Below, in pieces: positions 1 to 7,485 of a stretch of DNA of 9,694 bases. Below the pieces are notes generated by a model. That model was not told the origin of the DNA. It did not search any database and was given only the letters and a program-made list of their open reading frames with translations. A program made the position numbers and the translations under genes. This DNA comes from Alphaproteobacteria bacterium UBA7691. GTDB taxonomy: Bacteria > Pseudomonadota > Alphaproteobacteria > Ferrovibrionales > Ferrovibrionaceae. Where the stretch lies: NCBI GenBank assembly GCA_002482765.1, contig DLGP01000147.1, positions 70,963-80,656 of the forward strand. The letters are read 5' to 3'. Position 1 is the stretch's first letter. The number at the start of each line of letters is the position of its first letter.

Positions 1-85
1 CGAAGGCGTACCATCCACGTGTTTCTTAGTTTAACTGGCTGAAACACAAGGTACTCGTGGATGGTCGGCCTACGCCGACCATGAC
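1..85. repeat. REP-like double-hairpin repeat, left copy (cut by window edge)
   Basis: Two GC-rich hairpins face each other across a spacer of about 35-40 bp. The right hairpin is a perfect 9-bp stem (61-69 with 74-82) with loop CTAC. The left hairpin is cut by the window edge; only its distal arm ending in GCGTACC (6-12) is visible. The inner flanks are ATCCACG (13-19) and CGTGGAT (56-62), also inverted. The spacer has a further inverted pair, GTGTTTC (19-25) and GAAACAC (41-47). A second copy in opposite orientation lies at 9367-9456, with the same two different hairpin heads in the same relative order. It resembles bacterial REP/BIME elements and the CGTGGATGG-type palindromes of Alphaproteobacteria. 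It is non-coding. Whether a transposase of the RAYT type mobilises it cannot be seen here. Confidence 0.8.
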
Positions 86-257
86 AGCTTTGTTGCGAAT
101 ACGGGCCGTAGCCAAGGATCAAAAAAACTAAACCCGGCAGCTGTGGGCTTGACCTGGGCATGACGATTTTGGCGGCGATAGGAAAACGAGCCGCCGTGCA
201 TAAACCATGGCCCGCTTGCGCGGGCCATGGCATTGGGTTTGCTGCGGGCAACCCGGC
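86..257. other. Intergenic stretch 3' of porin 1
   Basis: No convincing gene. It holds what looks like a decayed half of another alphaproteobacterial palindromic repeat (GGGCTTGACCTGGGCATGACG begins at 145; the common form has GGGCTTGACCCGGGCATGACG-like sequence), a GGCGGC/GCCGCC inverted pair around 171-195, and the porin 1 terminator listed separately. The start of this stretch adjoins the left repeat copy. Confidence 0.5.
198..232 (-). terminator. Intrinsic terminator of porin 1
   Basis: A perfect 11-bp stem (205-215 with 220-230) closes a 4-nt loop that reads GCAA on the minus strand. On that strand it is followed by a short TTTA tract. It lies about 28 bp after the porin 1 stop codon. 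The stem is strong but the U-tract is short. The stem length and GCAA loop match the terminator of the neighbouring porin 2. Confidence 0.7.
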
Positions 258-1496
258 TCAGAAGGTCAGGTTGACACCGAGCACGCCGAAATTGGCCTTT
301 GATTCATTGGCCCGCACCGCATTGCCATCGGTGTATTCATAGGTGCCGGCGCCGCCATAGAGCTTGATGCCGGTGGCCAGCATGTAGCTGACGCCAAGCT
401 GCAGAATCTCGGCCTTGTCGTCGGCCAGGCCGGCTTCCTCGCCCTTGGCATGCCAGTAATCGCCACCCACGCCAATCGAGCCGGGCTGGCTGCCATTGGT
501 GGTGTAGAGGAAACCGACAATGTAGGAACGGCGATCAATGGTGCTGGTGACTTCTTCCGACTTGTAGCCGCCGCCAACGCCGACAGTGGAGCCGCCGCCC
601 AGGGCATAGGTGACCTGGGAACCGGCCTGCCAGCCATTCAGCCGCGCCTGACCGGCGGTGCCGGCATTGGTGGCGGTGTTGATGCCAACGCTTTCAATAC
701 GGGTGCTGACATAACCGGCCGACAGAGCGACCGTAAAATCACCGAACGATTCGATATAATTGGCGGCCACATTGTAGTGGTTGCGCACCGAGCCATTCAC
801 CGTGTTGCTGAAGCCAGCATCGCAATTGGTGATGTTGCCGGCAGCCGCGAACTGGCCACCGCCATTATTGTAATCCTGGCAGCCATCCGGCACGTATGAG
901 ACGCCGAGTTGCAGGCCCTTGCCAGCCTTGGAGCCGAAATAGCGGTTCGACGAGGTGTAGATATTGATACCCTCGGCATCGTTGCCATGGTTGGCGAACC
1001 ACATTGATGTGGGGCCGGCACGGTTATTGGTCGGCACCACGAAGGGCGCATTTTCCGATGTCGCCGTGGAGATGTTGTCCTGGCCCGGCAATGTGGTGTT
1101 GGGCGAGAAATACTGCATCTTGGCCGCCACGCGGTCGGTCGAACCGACCTCGACCTTGCCCATGTCGTTTTCAAACCAGAGATAGCTCTCGTCGATCTGA
1201 TCGCCGTCGCTGGCGGCTTCCAGCTCGACGCGGCCACCAACCCGCAGGCCATTATCCAGCACGGCACGGAGGTTGAACCAGATTTCGGCATTCGGGCCGC
1301 CAAAGGTGGCGGTTGATTTGTCGGTCTGGGCCGAGCCGGTCACCTTGTCGCGGTCCTGCACCTTGAAGGTGCGGGTCATGTAACCGCCAACAGTAACACC
1401 AAGCGGTTCGGCCTTGACCTGGGCGAAGGCGTTGTCTGCCAGCATCAGGCCGGCGGCGGCAACCAGGGCGGTTTGTAAAAGCAGGGAGGATTTCAT
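258..1496 (-). CDS. Outer-membrane porin (paralogue 1)
   Basis: A 412-residue predicted trimeric-type beta-barrel porin of the Gram-negative porin superfamily, forming diffusion channels in the outer membrane. Residues 1-25 are a typical signal peptide (two N-terminal residues then a Leu/Ala-rich core, cleavage expected after Ala-Phe-Ala, leaving Gln26). The mature protein begins with the GGYMTRTF strand and ends in Asn-Leu-Thr-Phe, the terminal aromatic signature read by the BAM complex. Many short alternating strands and Gly/Asn-rich loops are visible. Cys206 and Cys225 are conserved in the paralogue and could form a loop disulfide. The ATG at 1496 is preceded by GGAG (1503-1506) at 6 nt. 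It is a tandem duplicate of the gene at 1744-2967, roughly 70% identical by eye. Substrate specificity is not inferable. Its codon choice (for example GGC GGC GGC where paralogue 2 has GGT GGC GGT) is less biased, suggesting lower expression. Confidence 0.93.
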   Translation of the reverse strand: MKSSLLLQTALVAAAGLMLADNAFAQVKAEPLGVTVGGYMTRTFKVQDRDKVTGSAQTDKSTATFGGPNAEIWFNLRAVLDNGLRVGGRVELEAASDGDQIDESYLWFENDMGKVEVGSTDRVAAKMQYFSPNTTLPGQDNISTATSENAPFVVPTNNRAGPTSMWFANHGNDAEGINIYTSSNRYFGSKAGKGLQLGVSYVPDGCQDYNNGGGQFAAAGNITNCDAGFSNTVNGSVRNHYNVAANYIESFGDFTVALSAGYVSTRIESVGINTATNAGTAGQARLNGWQAGSQVTYALGGGSTVGVGGGYKSEEVTSTIDRRSYIVGFLYTTNGSQPGSIGVGGDYWHAKGEEAGLADDKAEILQLGVSYMLATGIKLYGGAGTYEYTDGNAVRANESKANFGVLGVNLTF

Positions 1497-1680
1497 CGGG
1501 GACTCCGGATTTACGATACGCAGGGAAGATGGGAAAGCGTGGCGTAAAAGGGAAGCAGGCAGGTCACGCCCCTGTGATCATGAACACGCGAGCAGCAGTT
1601 TTGATCCGTGAACTGAAAAAGTGATCAGGCCAATTATCGGCCTCAAAAGGCATTCCGGCCAAAGAAGATACGGCTCTGAC
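1497..1680 (-). promoter_or_regulatory. Leader/promoter region of porin 1
   Basis: Because a strong terminator ends the porin 2 transcript just upstream, porin 1 needs its own promoter in this stretch. I see no clear -35/-10 pair. There is an inverted repeat AGGCC-N7-GGCCT (1627-1643) and two TGATCA hexamers (1577-1582 and 1622-1627), which could be operator-like or chance. The Shine-Dalgarno GGAG is at 1503-1506. The call rests mainly on context. Confidence 0.35.
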
Positions 1681-1720
1681 AAAAGAAAAAGAAAAGGGGC
1701 AGGTTGCCCTGCCCCTTTCC
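1680..1720 (-). terminator. Intrinsic terminator of porin 2
   Basis: On the minus strand a perfect 11-bp stem (1693-1703 with 1708-1718) with a GCAA loop is followed by a U-rich run (TTTTCTTTTTCTTTT). It sits about 25 bp after the porin 2 stop codon. This is a textbook Rho-independent terminator and marks the end of the porin 2 transcription unit. Confidence 0.93.
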
Positions 1721-1743
1721 ACTAACCGATCCAAAGGATCGAA

Positions 1744-2967
1744 TTAGAACACCAGGTTCACACCCAGCAGGCCGAAATTGGCCTTGCTGTCGCCAGCGCC
1801 GATCGCAGCAGCGCCGTCTTCCCACTCGTAGGTGCCCGCGCCGCCATACAGCTTGATGCCGGTGGCGAGCTGGTAGCTGACGCCAACCTGGAACAGCTTG
1901 GCGGTGTCGTCGGCCTGGCCGACTTCCTCACCCTTGGACTTCCAGAAGTCGGCACCGACGCCGATCGAACCCGGAGCAGCGCCGTTGGTCAGGTACATCA
2001 GGCCGACAACGTAGACGTTGCGGTCGACAGTGGCCGACACTTCTTCACGCTTCAGACCGCCACCGACGGCAACGGTCGAACCGCCACCGAGAGCATAGGT
2101 CAGCTGAGCGCCGGCGTTCCAGCCGGTGACGCGCTTCGGAACCGCAGCGGCAGCAGTGGCAGCAGTCGGCTCGGCGCGGCTGCTGATGTAGCCGGCATAG
2201 AGAGCAACGCTGACATCGCCAAACGACTCGATGTAGTTGGCGGCGAAGGTGTGCTGGTTACGCACCGAACCATTGATGGTCGAGCTGAAGCCGGCATCGC
2301 AGTTGGTCACGGTCGCAGCGGCAGCGAACTGGCCACCGGCGTTGTTATAGTCCTGGCAGCCATCCGGGGTGTACGAATAGCCGAGCTGGAGGCCCTTGCC
2401 AGCCTTCGAACCGAAATAGCGGTTCGAGGAGGTGTACAGGTTGATACCTTCAGCGTCGTTGGCCGCATTGGCGAACCACATCGACACGCCACCAGCCTGG
2501 TTGCCGGTGCCCGCGATGATGGCCGAGTTTTCCGACACCTGACCAGTGCCCTGGCCCGGGAAGGTGGCGTTCGGCGAGAAATACTGCATCTTCGAAGCAA
2601 CGCGGTCGGTCGAGCCAAGCTCGATGCGGCCCATGTCGTTTTCGAACCAGACATAGCTTTCGTCGATCTGGTCGCCGTCCGAGGCGCCTTCCAGCTCAAC
2701 GCGGCCGCCGATGCGCAGGCCGTTATCCAGCACGGCGCGCAGGCTGAACCAGATTTCGGCATCCGGACCACCGAAGGTCACCGGGGCCTTGTCGGTCTGG
2801 CCCGAACCAGTGACCTTGTCACGGTCCTGGACCTTGAAAGTGCGGGTCATGTAGCCGCCGACGGTCACGCCGAGCGGTTCAGCCTTCACCTGAGCGAACG
2901 AGGCATCGGCCAGCATAACGCCAGCAGCAGCCACGAGCGCGGTTTGCAGAAGCAGAGTCTTCTTCAT
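1744..2967 (-). CDS. Outer-membrane porin (paralogue 2, probable major porin)
   Basis: A 407-residue predicted beta-barrel porin, paralogous to the gene at 258-1496. A Lys-Lys signal peptide spans residues 1-25 (cleavage after Ser-Phe-Ala, before Gln26). The mature start and the segment from the GGYMTRTF strand to Val52 are identical to paralogue 1. The C-terminus is Asn-Leu-Val-Phe, a BAM-recognised aromatic end. Cys204 and Cys223 keep the 19-residue spacing of paralogue 1. Differences cluster in short Gly/Asn/Ala-rich stretches expected to be surface loops (about 140-160, 265-290, 385-395). The start is well supported: GAGAGG (2975-2980) lies 7 nt before ATG 2967. Frequent GGT, GCT, GTT and CGT codons, a good ribosome site and a strong terminator suggest high expression. 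No substrate can be assigned. Confidence 0.94.
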   Translation of the reverse strand: MKKTLLLQTALVAAAGVMLADASFAQVKAEPLGVTVGGYMTRTFKVQDRDKVTGSGQTDKAPVTFGGPDAEIWFSLRAVLDNGLRIGGRVELEGASDGDQIDESYVWFENDMGRIELGSTDRVASKMQYFSPNATFPGQGTGQVSENSAIIAGTGNQAGGVSMWFANAANDAEGINLYTSSNRYFGSKAGKGLQLGYSYTPDGCQDYNNAGGQFAAAATVTNCDAGFSSTINGSVRNQHTFAANYIESFGDVSVALYAGYISSRAEPTAATAAAAVPKRVTGWNAGAQLTYALGGGSTVAVGGGLKREEVSATVDRNVYVVGLMYLTNGAAPGSIGVGADFWKSKGEEVGQADDTAKLFQVGVSYQLATGIKLYGGAGTYEWEDGAAAIGAGDSKANFGLLGVNLVF

Positions 2968-3005
2968 CTCTATTCCTCTCCCACCGGGGTCTAAAGGTTT
3001 TCAGA

Positions 3006-3018
3006 GCTAATAATTAGC
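3006..3018. promoter_or_regulatory. Dyad in the porin 2 leader
   Basis: A perfect inverted repeat GCTAAT-A-ATTAGC lies 39-51 bp upstream of the porin 2 start codon. A GC-rich hairpin, AGCCC-GGCT-GGGCT, lies just upstream of it around 3030-3043. The dyad could be an operator or mRNA leader structure. No regulator family is recognised. Confidence 0.35.
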
Positions 3019-3057
3019 AGAGAACAATCAGCCCGGCTGGGCTAACTGATCTTGGGC

Positions 3058-3087
3058 ATGAAGCCACTCCGCCCCCCTCTCTGTCAA
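3058..3087 (-). promoter_or_regulatory. Putative sigma-70-type promoter of porin 2
   Basis: On the minus strand a perfect TTGACA (3087-3082) is followed after 18 nt by CTTCAT (3063-3058), a weak -10 match. This would give a leader of roughly 80-90 nt. The -35 box is convincing. The -10 box is poor, as is common for alphaproteobacterial housekeeping promoters. It lies immediately after the likely terminator of the upstream methyltransferase gene. Confidence 0.4.
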
Positions 3088-3120
3088 TAAAAGCGGCACA
3101 TTTCGCCACCTTTTTGCCGC
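3084..3120 (-). terminator. Possible terminator of the TPR-methyltransferase gene
   Basis: On the minus strand GCGGCA (3120-3115) can pair with TGCCGC (3098-3093) around a 16-nt loop, followed by TTTTATTG. The stem is only 6 bp but GC-rich, and the T-run follows directly. It lies about 120 bp beyond the methyltransferase stop. The rest of the intergenic stretch 3121-3241 shows nothing else. Confidence 0.4.
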
Positions 3121-3241
3121 AGGTGTTGCAGATGGGCCACATTCTATTTCAGAAAACCTGGATTCCCGGCATTTATGGTCTGCGTGTTGATCTACGGCAC
3201 CCGCACAAGGCGTTCAACTGGCAGGCGGCAAAAGCGCCCGA

Positions 3242-4156
3242 TTACCGCGAATCGCCCAGCACAAGCCGAAACGCCCGCCCCGGTTCTGCCACACCCTGTT
3301 CCACCCGCAGCGGCGCGTCCAGACTATCGGCGAGCTGGAAACCATGGCTGGCGGCAAGCTCGGCAATGTAACTATCGCTCTGGCGGTATCGGCCCGTGGG
3401 CATCAACTGCACAGGAGTTGTGGCCTCGCCGCGTTCAATGGTGGCGAGGATTTCCCCACCCGGCCGCAGCACCCGGGCCGCCTGGGCAAAAAAACGCTCC
3501 AGCCGGCCAATATAGATGAACACATCCGTGGATAGCAGCGCGTCATAAACCCGGGCCGGAATCTGCTCCAGGAATTGGTGAATTTCCGCCACGGCCAGCC
3601 GGTCATAGGCCGGCCGGCCGGCAACCTGGCGGCGCTTCGCCTGCTCGATCATGCGCGGCGCCAGATCGATGCCATCCAGGCGGCTGGCATAGGGGCGGAA
3701 AAGCGGCCCGTTCAGCCCGGTGCCACAGCCAATATCCAGCAGGGCACGGCTGGCATCCGGCTGCCAAGCGCGTTCAGCCAGGCTGCGGATCATCCAGGGG
3801 CCACGGTATTTCAGCGCGGCCAGATGGCGGTCAAAAGTATCGGCATGGCCATCAAACACCCAGCGCAGATAATCATCCGGCGCCCGCTCGGTGGTGTTGC
3901 CCGCCAGGGCATCGACCAGATGCCGGATGGCGCCGGATTGCGGCGCCAGCGCCAGCGCCGCGCGCAGATGCTGCAAAGCAAGATCGGGTTGACGCTGCTC
4001 CAGATAACATTGTCCCAGGCCAAGCCGGGCGCCGGCATGGCCCTGTGGCATTGCCGCAAGCACGGCCTGATACAGCCGCATCGCAGCATCGATCTCGCCA
4101 TTGGCTTGTTTTTGCCAGGCTTCGGCCATACAGGCGTCGATTTCTTCAGGGCTCAT
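3242..4156 (-). CDS. TPR-repeat SAM-dependent methyltransferase (COG4976-like)
   Basis: A 304-residue soluble protein with two parts. Residues about 9-78 form two TPR-like helical repeats (the Ala/Leu/Tyr pattern of ALYQAVL and LGQCYLEQ types). The rest is a class I Rossmann methyltransferase: an FDGHADTFDRHL linker (101-112), SAM motif I DIGCGTGLNG (141-150), an acidic residue at the end of beta-2 (Asp164 in GIDLAPRM), DVFIYIG (211-217) and VLRPGGEILATIE (229-241). This matches the family annotated as predicted TPR-repeat methyltransferases. The substrate is unknown. It is monocistronic by appearance: divergent from the DUF3576-leuS operon and separated from porin 2 by a likely terminator and promoter. 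No good Shine-Dalgarno precedes ATG 4156, so the start is less certain, though the following residues look like a natural N-terminus. Codon use matches its neighbours. Confidence 0.85.
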   Translation of the reverse strand: MSPEEIDACMAEAWQKQANGEIDAAMRLYQAVLAAMPQGHAGARLGLGQCYLEQRQPDLALQHLRAALALAPQSGAIRHLVDALAGNTTERAPDDYLRWVFDGHADTFDRHLAALKYRGPWMIRSLAERAWQPDASRALLDIGCGTGLNGPLFRPYASRLDGIDLAPRMIEQAKRRQVAGRPAYDRLAVAEIHQFLEQIPARVYDALLSTDVFIYIGRLERFFAQAARVLRPGGEILATIERGEATTPVQLMPTGRYRQSDSYIAELAASHGFQLADSLDAPLRVEQGVAEPGRAFRLVLGDSR

Positions 4157-4295
4157 CTGAACTTGTGAACTGGAGCAATAAGGTGGGCTTGCGGGCGATT
4201 CTTTTTAACGCTCCGGCGATTGGCGCGGCGGAGGGCGATATGCTAGTCAAAGAGGCACCGATGGCGGCTTTGGCGCCCTGCGGAGGATAGCATTC
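4157..4295. promoter_or_regulatory. Divergent promoter region
   Basis: This 139-bp gap separates the methyltransferase (minus) from the DUF3576-leuS-lptE-holA operon (plus), so it should hold promoters for both. On the minus strand TTGACT (4251-4246) could be a -35 box, and on the plus strand TATGCT (4240-4245) could be a -10 box, but neither has a good partner. The Shine-Dalgarno GGAGG (4282-4286) for the plus-strand gene is clear. Confidence 0.4.
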
Positions 4296-4856
4296 ATGAT
4301 TCGGTTCCGCCAGTTTCCGACCCACAAGGCCGTGCTGGCCGCGGCTCTTGCCCTTACCCTGGGCCTTGGTGCCTGCGGCGGCGGTAGTGGTGAATACGTG
4401 CCCTACCCGGAAAAAGGCCCGGACGGCACGGTGAATCCGAACCCGACCGGTGAGCGGCAGACCATTTTCGGCTCTGGCGGCCTGTTTTCCAGTGGCGGCA
4501 GCAAAAAGCCCGAGGAAGGCGGCGGCGCCGGCATTGGCGTCAACAGCTTCCTGTGGCGCGCCTCGCTGGACACCATCTCGTTCATGCCGCTGGCCTCGGC
4601 TGATCCGTTTGGCGGCGTGATCATCACCGACTGGTATGCCGCGCCGCAAACCCCGACCGAGCGGTTCAAGGTGACGGTTTACATCCTGGACAAGGCTTTG
4701 CGCGCCGATGGCATCCGCGTCAGCGTGTTTCGCCAGGTGCGCCAGGGCGAAAACTGGGCCGACCAGCCCACCGCGCCGGAAACCGGCGTGAGCATGGAAA
4801 ACGCCATCCTGCAACGCGCCCGCGAATTGCGTGTTGAGTCGGAAGCCCGACGCTAG
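4296..4856 (+). CDS. DUF3576 family lipoprotein
   Basis: A 186-residue predicted lipoprotein. A signal peptide with basic start (Arg3, Arg5, Lys11) and Ala/Leu core ends in the lipobox Leu-Gly-Ala-Cys, with lipidated Cys27. A low-complexity Gly/Pro/Ser linker (about 28-78) follows. The conserved domain runs from about residue 79, with the motif IGVNSFLWRASLD and then a block with FMPL and DPFGGVIITDWY. These are hallmarks of DUF3576, a domain of unknown function common in Alphaproteobacteria next to leuS. GGAGG lies 9 nt before ATG 4296. It is the first gene of the operon, 39 nt before leuS. Gly after the lipidated Cys, with no Asp at +2, is compatible with outer-membrane sorting. Function is unknown; an envelope role is inferred only from the lipobox. 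Confidence 0.9.
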   Translation: MIRFRQFPTHKAVLAAALALTLGLGACGGGSGEYVPYPEKGPDGTVNPNPTGERQTIFGSGGLFSSGGSKKPEEGGGAGIGVNSFLWRASLDTISFMPLASADPFGGVIITDWYAAPQTPTERFKVTVYILDKALRADGIRVSVFRQVRQGENWADQPTAPETGVSMENAILQRARELRVESEARR

Positions 4857-4895
4857 TTTCAGTCTCAGTTTCACCTGACAAGACGGTTTGAAGTG

Positions 4896-7457
4896 ATGTC
4901 GCGTTATAACGCCAAGGTGGTGGAAGCCAAGTGGCAGCAGGAATGGGATGCCCATGGCTCCTTCCGCGCCAAGCCCGACCGCTCGCGCCCAAAATACTAT
5001 GTGCTGGAGATGTTTCCCTATCCGTCGGGGCGCATCCATATGGGGCACGTGCGCAACTATACGATGGGCGACGTCGTGGCGCGCTGGCGCCGGGCGATGG
5101 GCTACAATGTGCTGCATCCGATGGGCTGGGATGCCTTTGGCCTGCCGGCCGAAAATGCGGCGCAGGAAAAGAAGGTGCATCCGGCGGCCTGGACCTACGA
5201 CAATATCGCCAATATGCGCGCCGAGCTGAAGCGCATGGGCCTGTCGCTGGACTGGGATTGCGAATTGGCCACCTGCCATCCGGGTTATTACAAACACCAG
5301 CAGAAACTGTTCCTGGATCTGTTCAAGGCCGGCTTGGCCTATCGCAAGGAAAGCTTCGTCAACTGGGACCCGGTGGACCACACCGTGCTGGCCAACGAGC
5401 AGGTGATTGATGGCCGCGGCTGGCGTTCCGGCGCCATTGTTGAACGCCGCAAGCTGAGCCAGTGGTTCTTCAAGATCACGCAATATGCCGACGACCTGCT
5501 GGAAGCGCTGAACGACCTCGACCGCTGGCCGGAACGGGTGCGGCTGATGCAGCAGAACTGGATCGGCAAGTCGGAAGGCGCGCGGTTCCATTTTGATCTG
5601 GCCGACCGCGCTGACAAGATCGAGGTGTATTCCACCCGGCCCGACACGCTGTATGGCGCCAGCTTTGTCGCCATCTCGGCGGATCATCCGCTGGCAGCCG
5701 AAATGGCCGCCAAGGATGCCAGCCTGGCTGCCTTCATCGAGGAATGCCGCCAGACCGGCACGGCCGAAGCCGAACTGGAAAAGGCCGAGAAGAAGGGCTA
5801 TCGCCTGCCTGTGGAGGCGCAACATCCGTTTGACCCGGCCTGGCGCCTGCCGGTCTATGTCGCCAATTTTGTGCTGATGGAATACGGCACCGGCGCGATT
5901 TTTGGCTGCCCGGCGCATGACCAGCGCGACCTGGATTTTGCCCGCAAATATGGCCTGACGGTGCAGGCCGTGGTGGCGCCCAAGGGCTCAAGCACGCTTG
6001 AGGTCGGCACCGAAGCCTTTACCGACACGGATAACACCGTGGCGATCAACTCCGGCTTTCTGGATGGCCTGGGCGTGGCGGAAGCCAAGCGCGCCGCGAT
6101 TGCCCGACTGGAAGAACTGAAGGCCGGCAGCGGCACCGTGACCTATCGCCTGCGCGACTGGGGCGTCAGCCGCCAGCGCTATTGGGGCTGCCCGATCCCG
6201 ATGATCCATTGCGACACCTGCGGCGTGGTGCCGGTGCCGGAGGATCAATTGCCGGTGACGTTGCCCGAGGATGTCAGCTTTGACCGCCCGGGCAATCCGC
6301 TGGACCATCACCCGACCTGGAAACATGTGCATTGCCCAAGCTGCGGCCAGCCGGCGCGGCGCGAGACCGATACCTGCGACACCTTTGTGGATAGCTCGTG
6401 GTATTTCGCCCGCTTCTGCTCGGCGCGCCATGATGCGCCGATGGATAGCGACGCGGTGGATTACTGGCTGCCGGTGGATCAGTATATCGGCGGCATCGAG
6501 CATGCCATCCTGCATCTGCTGTATTCGCGCTTTTTCACCCGGGCCTTGCGCGATACCGGGCATGTGAAGGTGGCCGAGCCGTTTGCCGGCCTGTTCACCC
6601 AGGGCATGGTGTGCCACGAGACCTACAAGGACACTTCCGGCGCCTGGCTGTTCCCGACCGATATCCGCAAGGAAGCCGGCCAGGTGGTGCATGCCGTCAC
6701 CGGCCAGCCGGTGACGGTTGGCCGCGTTGAGAAGATGTCGAAATCGAAGAAAAACGTGATCGACCCCGGCCTGATCATCGAGACCTATGGCGCCGACACG
6801 GCACGCTGGTTCATGCTGTCTGACAGCCCGCCGGAGCGTGACCTGGAATGGACCGAAGCCGGCGCCGAGGGCGCCTGGCGCTTCACCCAGCGGCTTTATC
6901 GCCTGGTGACCGAGCCGAAGGCGCCGATTGCGCCTGCCGGCGAGAGTTTGCCTGCCGAATGGAGCAGCGACGCGCTGGAACTGCGCCGCGCGCTGCACAA
7001 GGCCATCATCGCGCTGACCCAGGATCTGGAGCAGTTCCATTTCAACAAGGCCGTGGCGCGCGTGCATGAATTTGCCAACACGCTGGAAGCGCACCGGGCG
7101 ACCGATGCCAGTTCGGCCGTGGCGCGGCGCGAGGCGCTGGAAAACCTGGCCCGCCTGATCGCGCCGATGGTGCCGCATCTGGCCGAGGAAATCTGGCAGA
7201 CCCTGGGCAATAGCGGCATGGTGGTGGACCAGCCCTGGCCCGAAGCCGATGCCGATCTGGCGCGCGACGATACCGTGACCATTGCGGTGCAGGTTTCCGG
7301 CAAGCTGCGCGCGACCGTGCAGGTGGCCCGCGACATGGACAAGGCAGCGCTGGAGGCCCTGGCGCTGGCCAATGACAACGTGCTGCGCGCCATGGAAGGC
7401 AAGCCGGCGCGCAAGGTGATCGTGGTGCCGAACCGGATCGTGAATGTGGTGGTCTAG
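4896..7457 (+). CDS. leuS: Leucyl-tRNA synthetase
   Basis: Class Ia aminoacyl-tRNA synthetase of 853 residues that charges tRNA-Leu with leucine in the cytoplasm. The HIGH-type motif is HMGH (48-51) within FPYPSGRIHMGHVRNY, and the KMSKS motif is at 613-617. The CP1 editing domain shows the Thr-rich region (STRPDTLYG) and the GTGAIFGCPAHDQRD block with its key Asp. A zinc-binding-like module with paired cysteines (CDTCG and CPSCG) precedes CDTFVDSSWYF. The anticodon-binding and C-terminal domains are intact, ending in a Val-rich tail. A GTG at 4893 directly precedes ATG 4896; I chose ATG. The ribosome site is weak (AGACGG, 4881-4886). Its TAG stop (7455-7457) lies inside the CTAG end of the inserted palindromic element. 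lptE and holA follow in the same operon. Confidence 0.98.
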   Translation: MSRYNAKVVEAKWQQEWDAHGSFRAKPDRSRPKYYVLEMFPYPSGRIHMGHVRNYTMGDVVARWRRAMGYNVLHPMGWDAFGLPAENAAQEKKVHPAAWTYDNIANMRAELKRMGLSLDWDCELATCHPGYYKHQQKLFLDLFKAGLAYRKESFVNWDPVDHTVLANEQVIDGRGWRSGAIVERRKLSQWFFKITQYADDLLEALNDLDRWPERVRLMQQNWIGKSEGARFHFDLADRADKIEVYSTRPDTLYGASFVAISADHPLAAEMAAKDASLAAFIEECRQTGTAEAELEKAEKKGYRLPVEAQHPFDPAWRLPVYVANFVLMEYGTGAIFGCPAHDQRDLDFARKYGLTVQAVVAPKGSSTLEVGTEAFTDTDNTVAINSGFLDGLGVAEAKRAAIARLEELKAGSGTVTYRLRDWGVSRQRYWGCPIPMIHCDTCGVVPVPEDQLPVTLPEDVSFDRPGNPLDHHPTWKHVHCPSCGQPARRETDTCDTFVDSSWYFARFCSARHDAPMDSDAVDYWLPVDQYIGGIEHAILHLLYSRFFTRALRDTGHVKVAEPFAGLFTQGMVCHETYKDTSGAWLFPTDIRKEAGQVVHAVTGQPVTVGRVEKMSKSKKNVIDPGLIIETYGADTARWFMLSDSPPERDLEWTEAGAEGAWRFTQRLYRLVTEPKAPIAPAGESLPAEWSSDALELRRALHKAIIALTQDLEQFHFNKAVARVHEFANTLEAHRATDASSAVARREALENLARLIAPMVPHLAEEIWQTLGNSGMVVDQPWPEADADLARDDTVTIAVQVSGKLRATVQVARDMDKAALEALALANDNVLRAMEGKPARKVIVVPNRIVNVVV

Positions 7458-7485
7458 AGCGCTTCATATTCATTTGGAAGCACCT
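7454..7485. repeat. Left terminal inverted repeat of the element
   Basis: 32 bp, beginning CTAGAGCGCTTC and ending GGAAGCACCT, the inverted partner of 7739-7770 with one mismatch. It contains the leuS stop codon TAG at 7455-7457. Confidence 0.9.

Noticed and set aside
160..342. 60-codon plus-strand frame near the left edge
   Set aside because: It overlaps the porin 1 terminator and 3' end and has no recognisable content.
2251..2994. 247-codon plus-strand frame over porin 2
   Set aside because: Antisense to a clear porin gene and its ribosome site; no family features.
3575..4168. 197-codon plus-strand frame over the methyltransferase
   Set aside because: Antisense to a gene with intact SAM-binding motifs.
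4146..5918. 590-codon open frame on the minus strand
   Set aside because: It lies antisense to the DUF3576 gene and the first part of leuS, both strongly supported. Long antisense frames are expected in GC-rich genes, and its composition (His/Gln/Arg/Gly-rich) resembles no family.
5988..7178. 396-codon open frame on the minus strand
   Set aside because: Antisense shadow of leuS with the same low-information composition.
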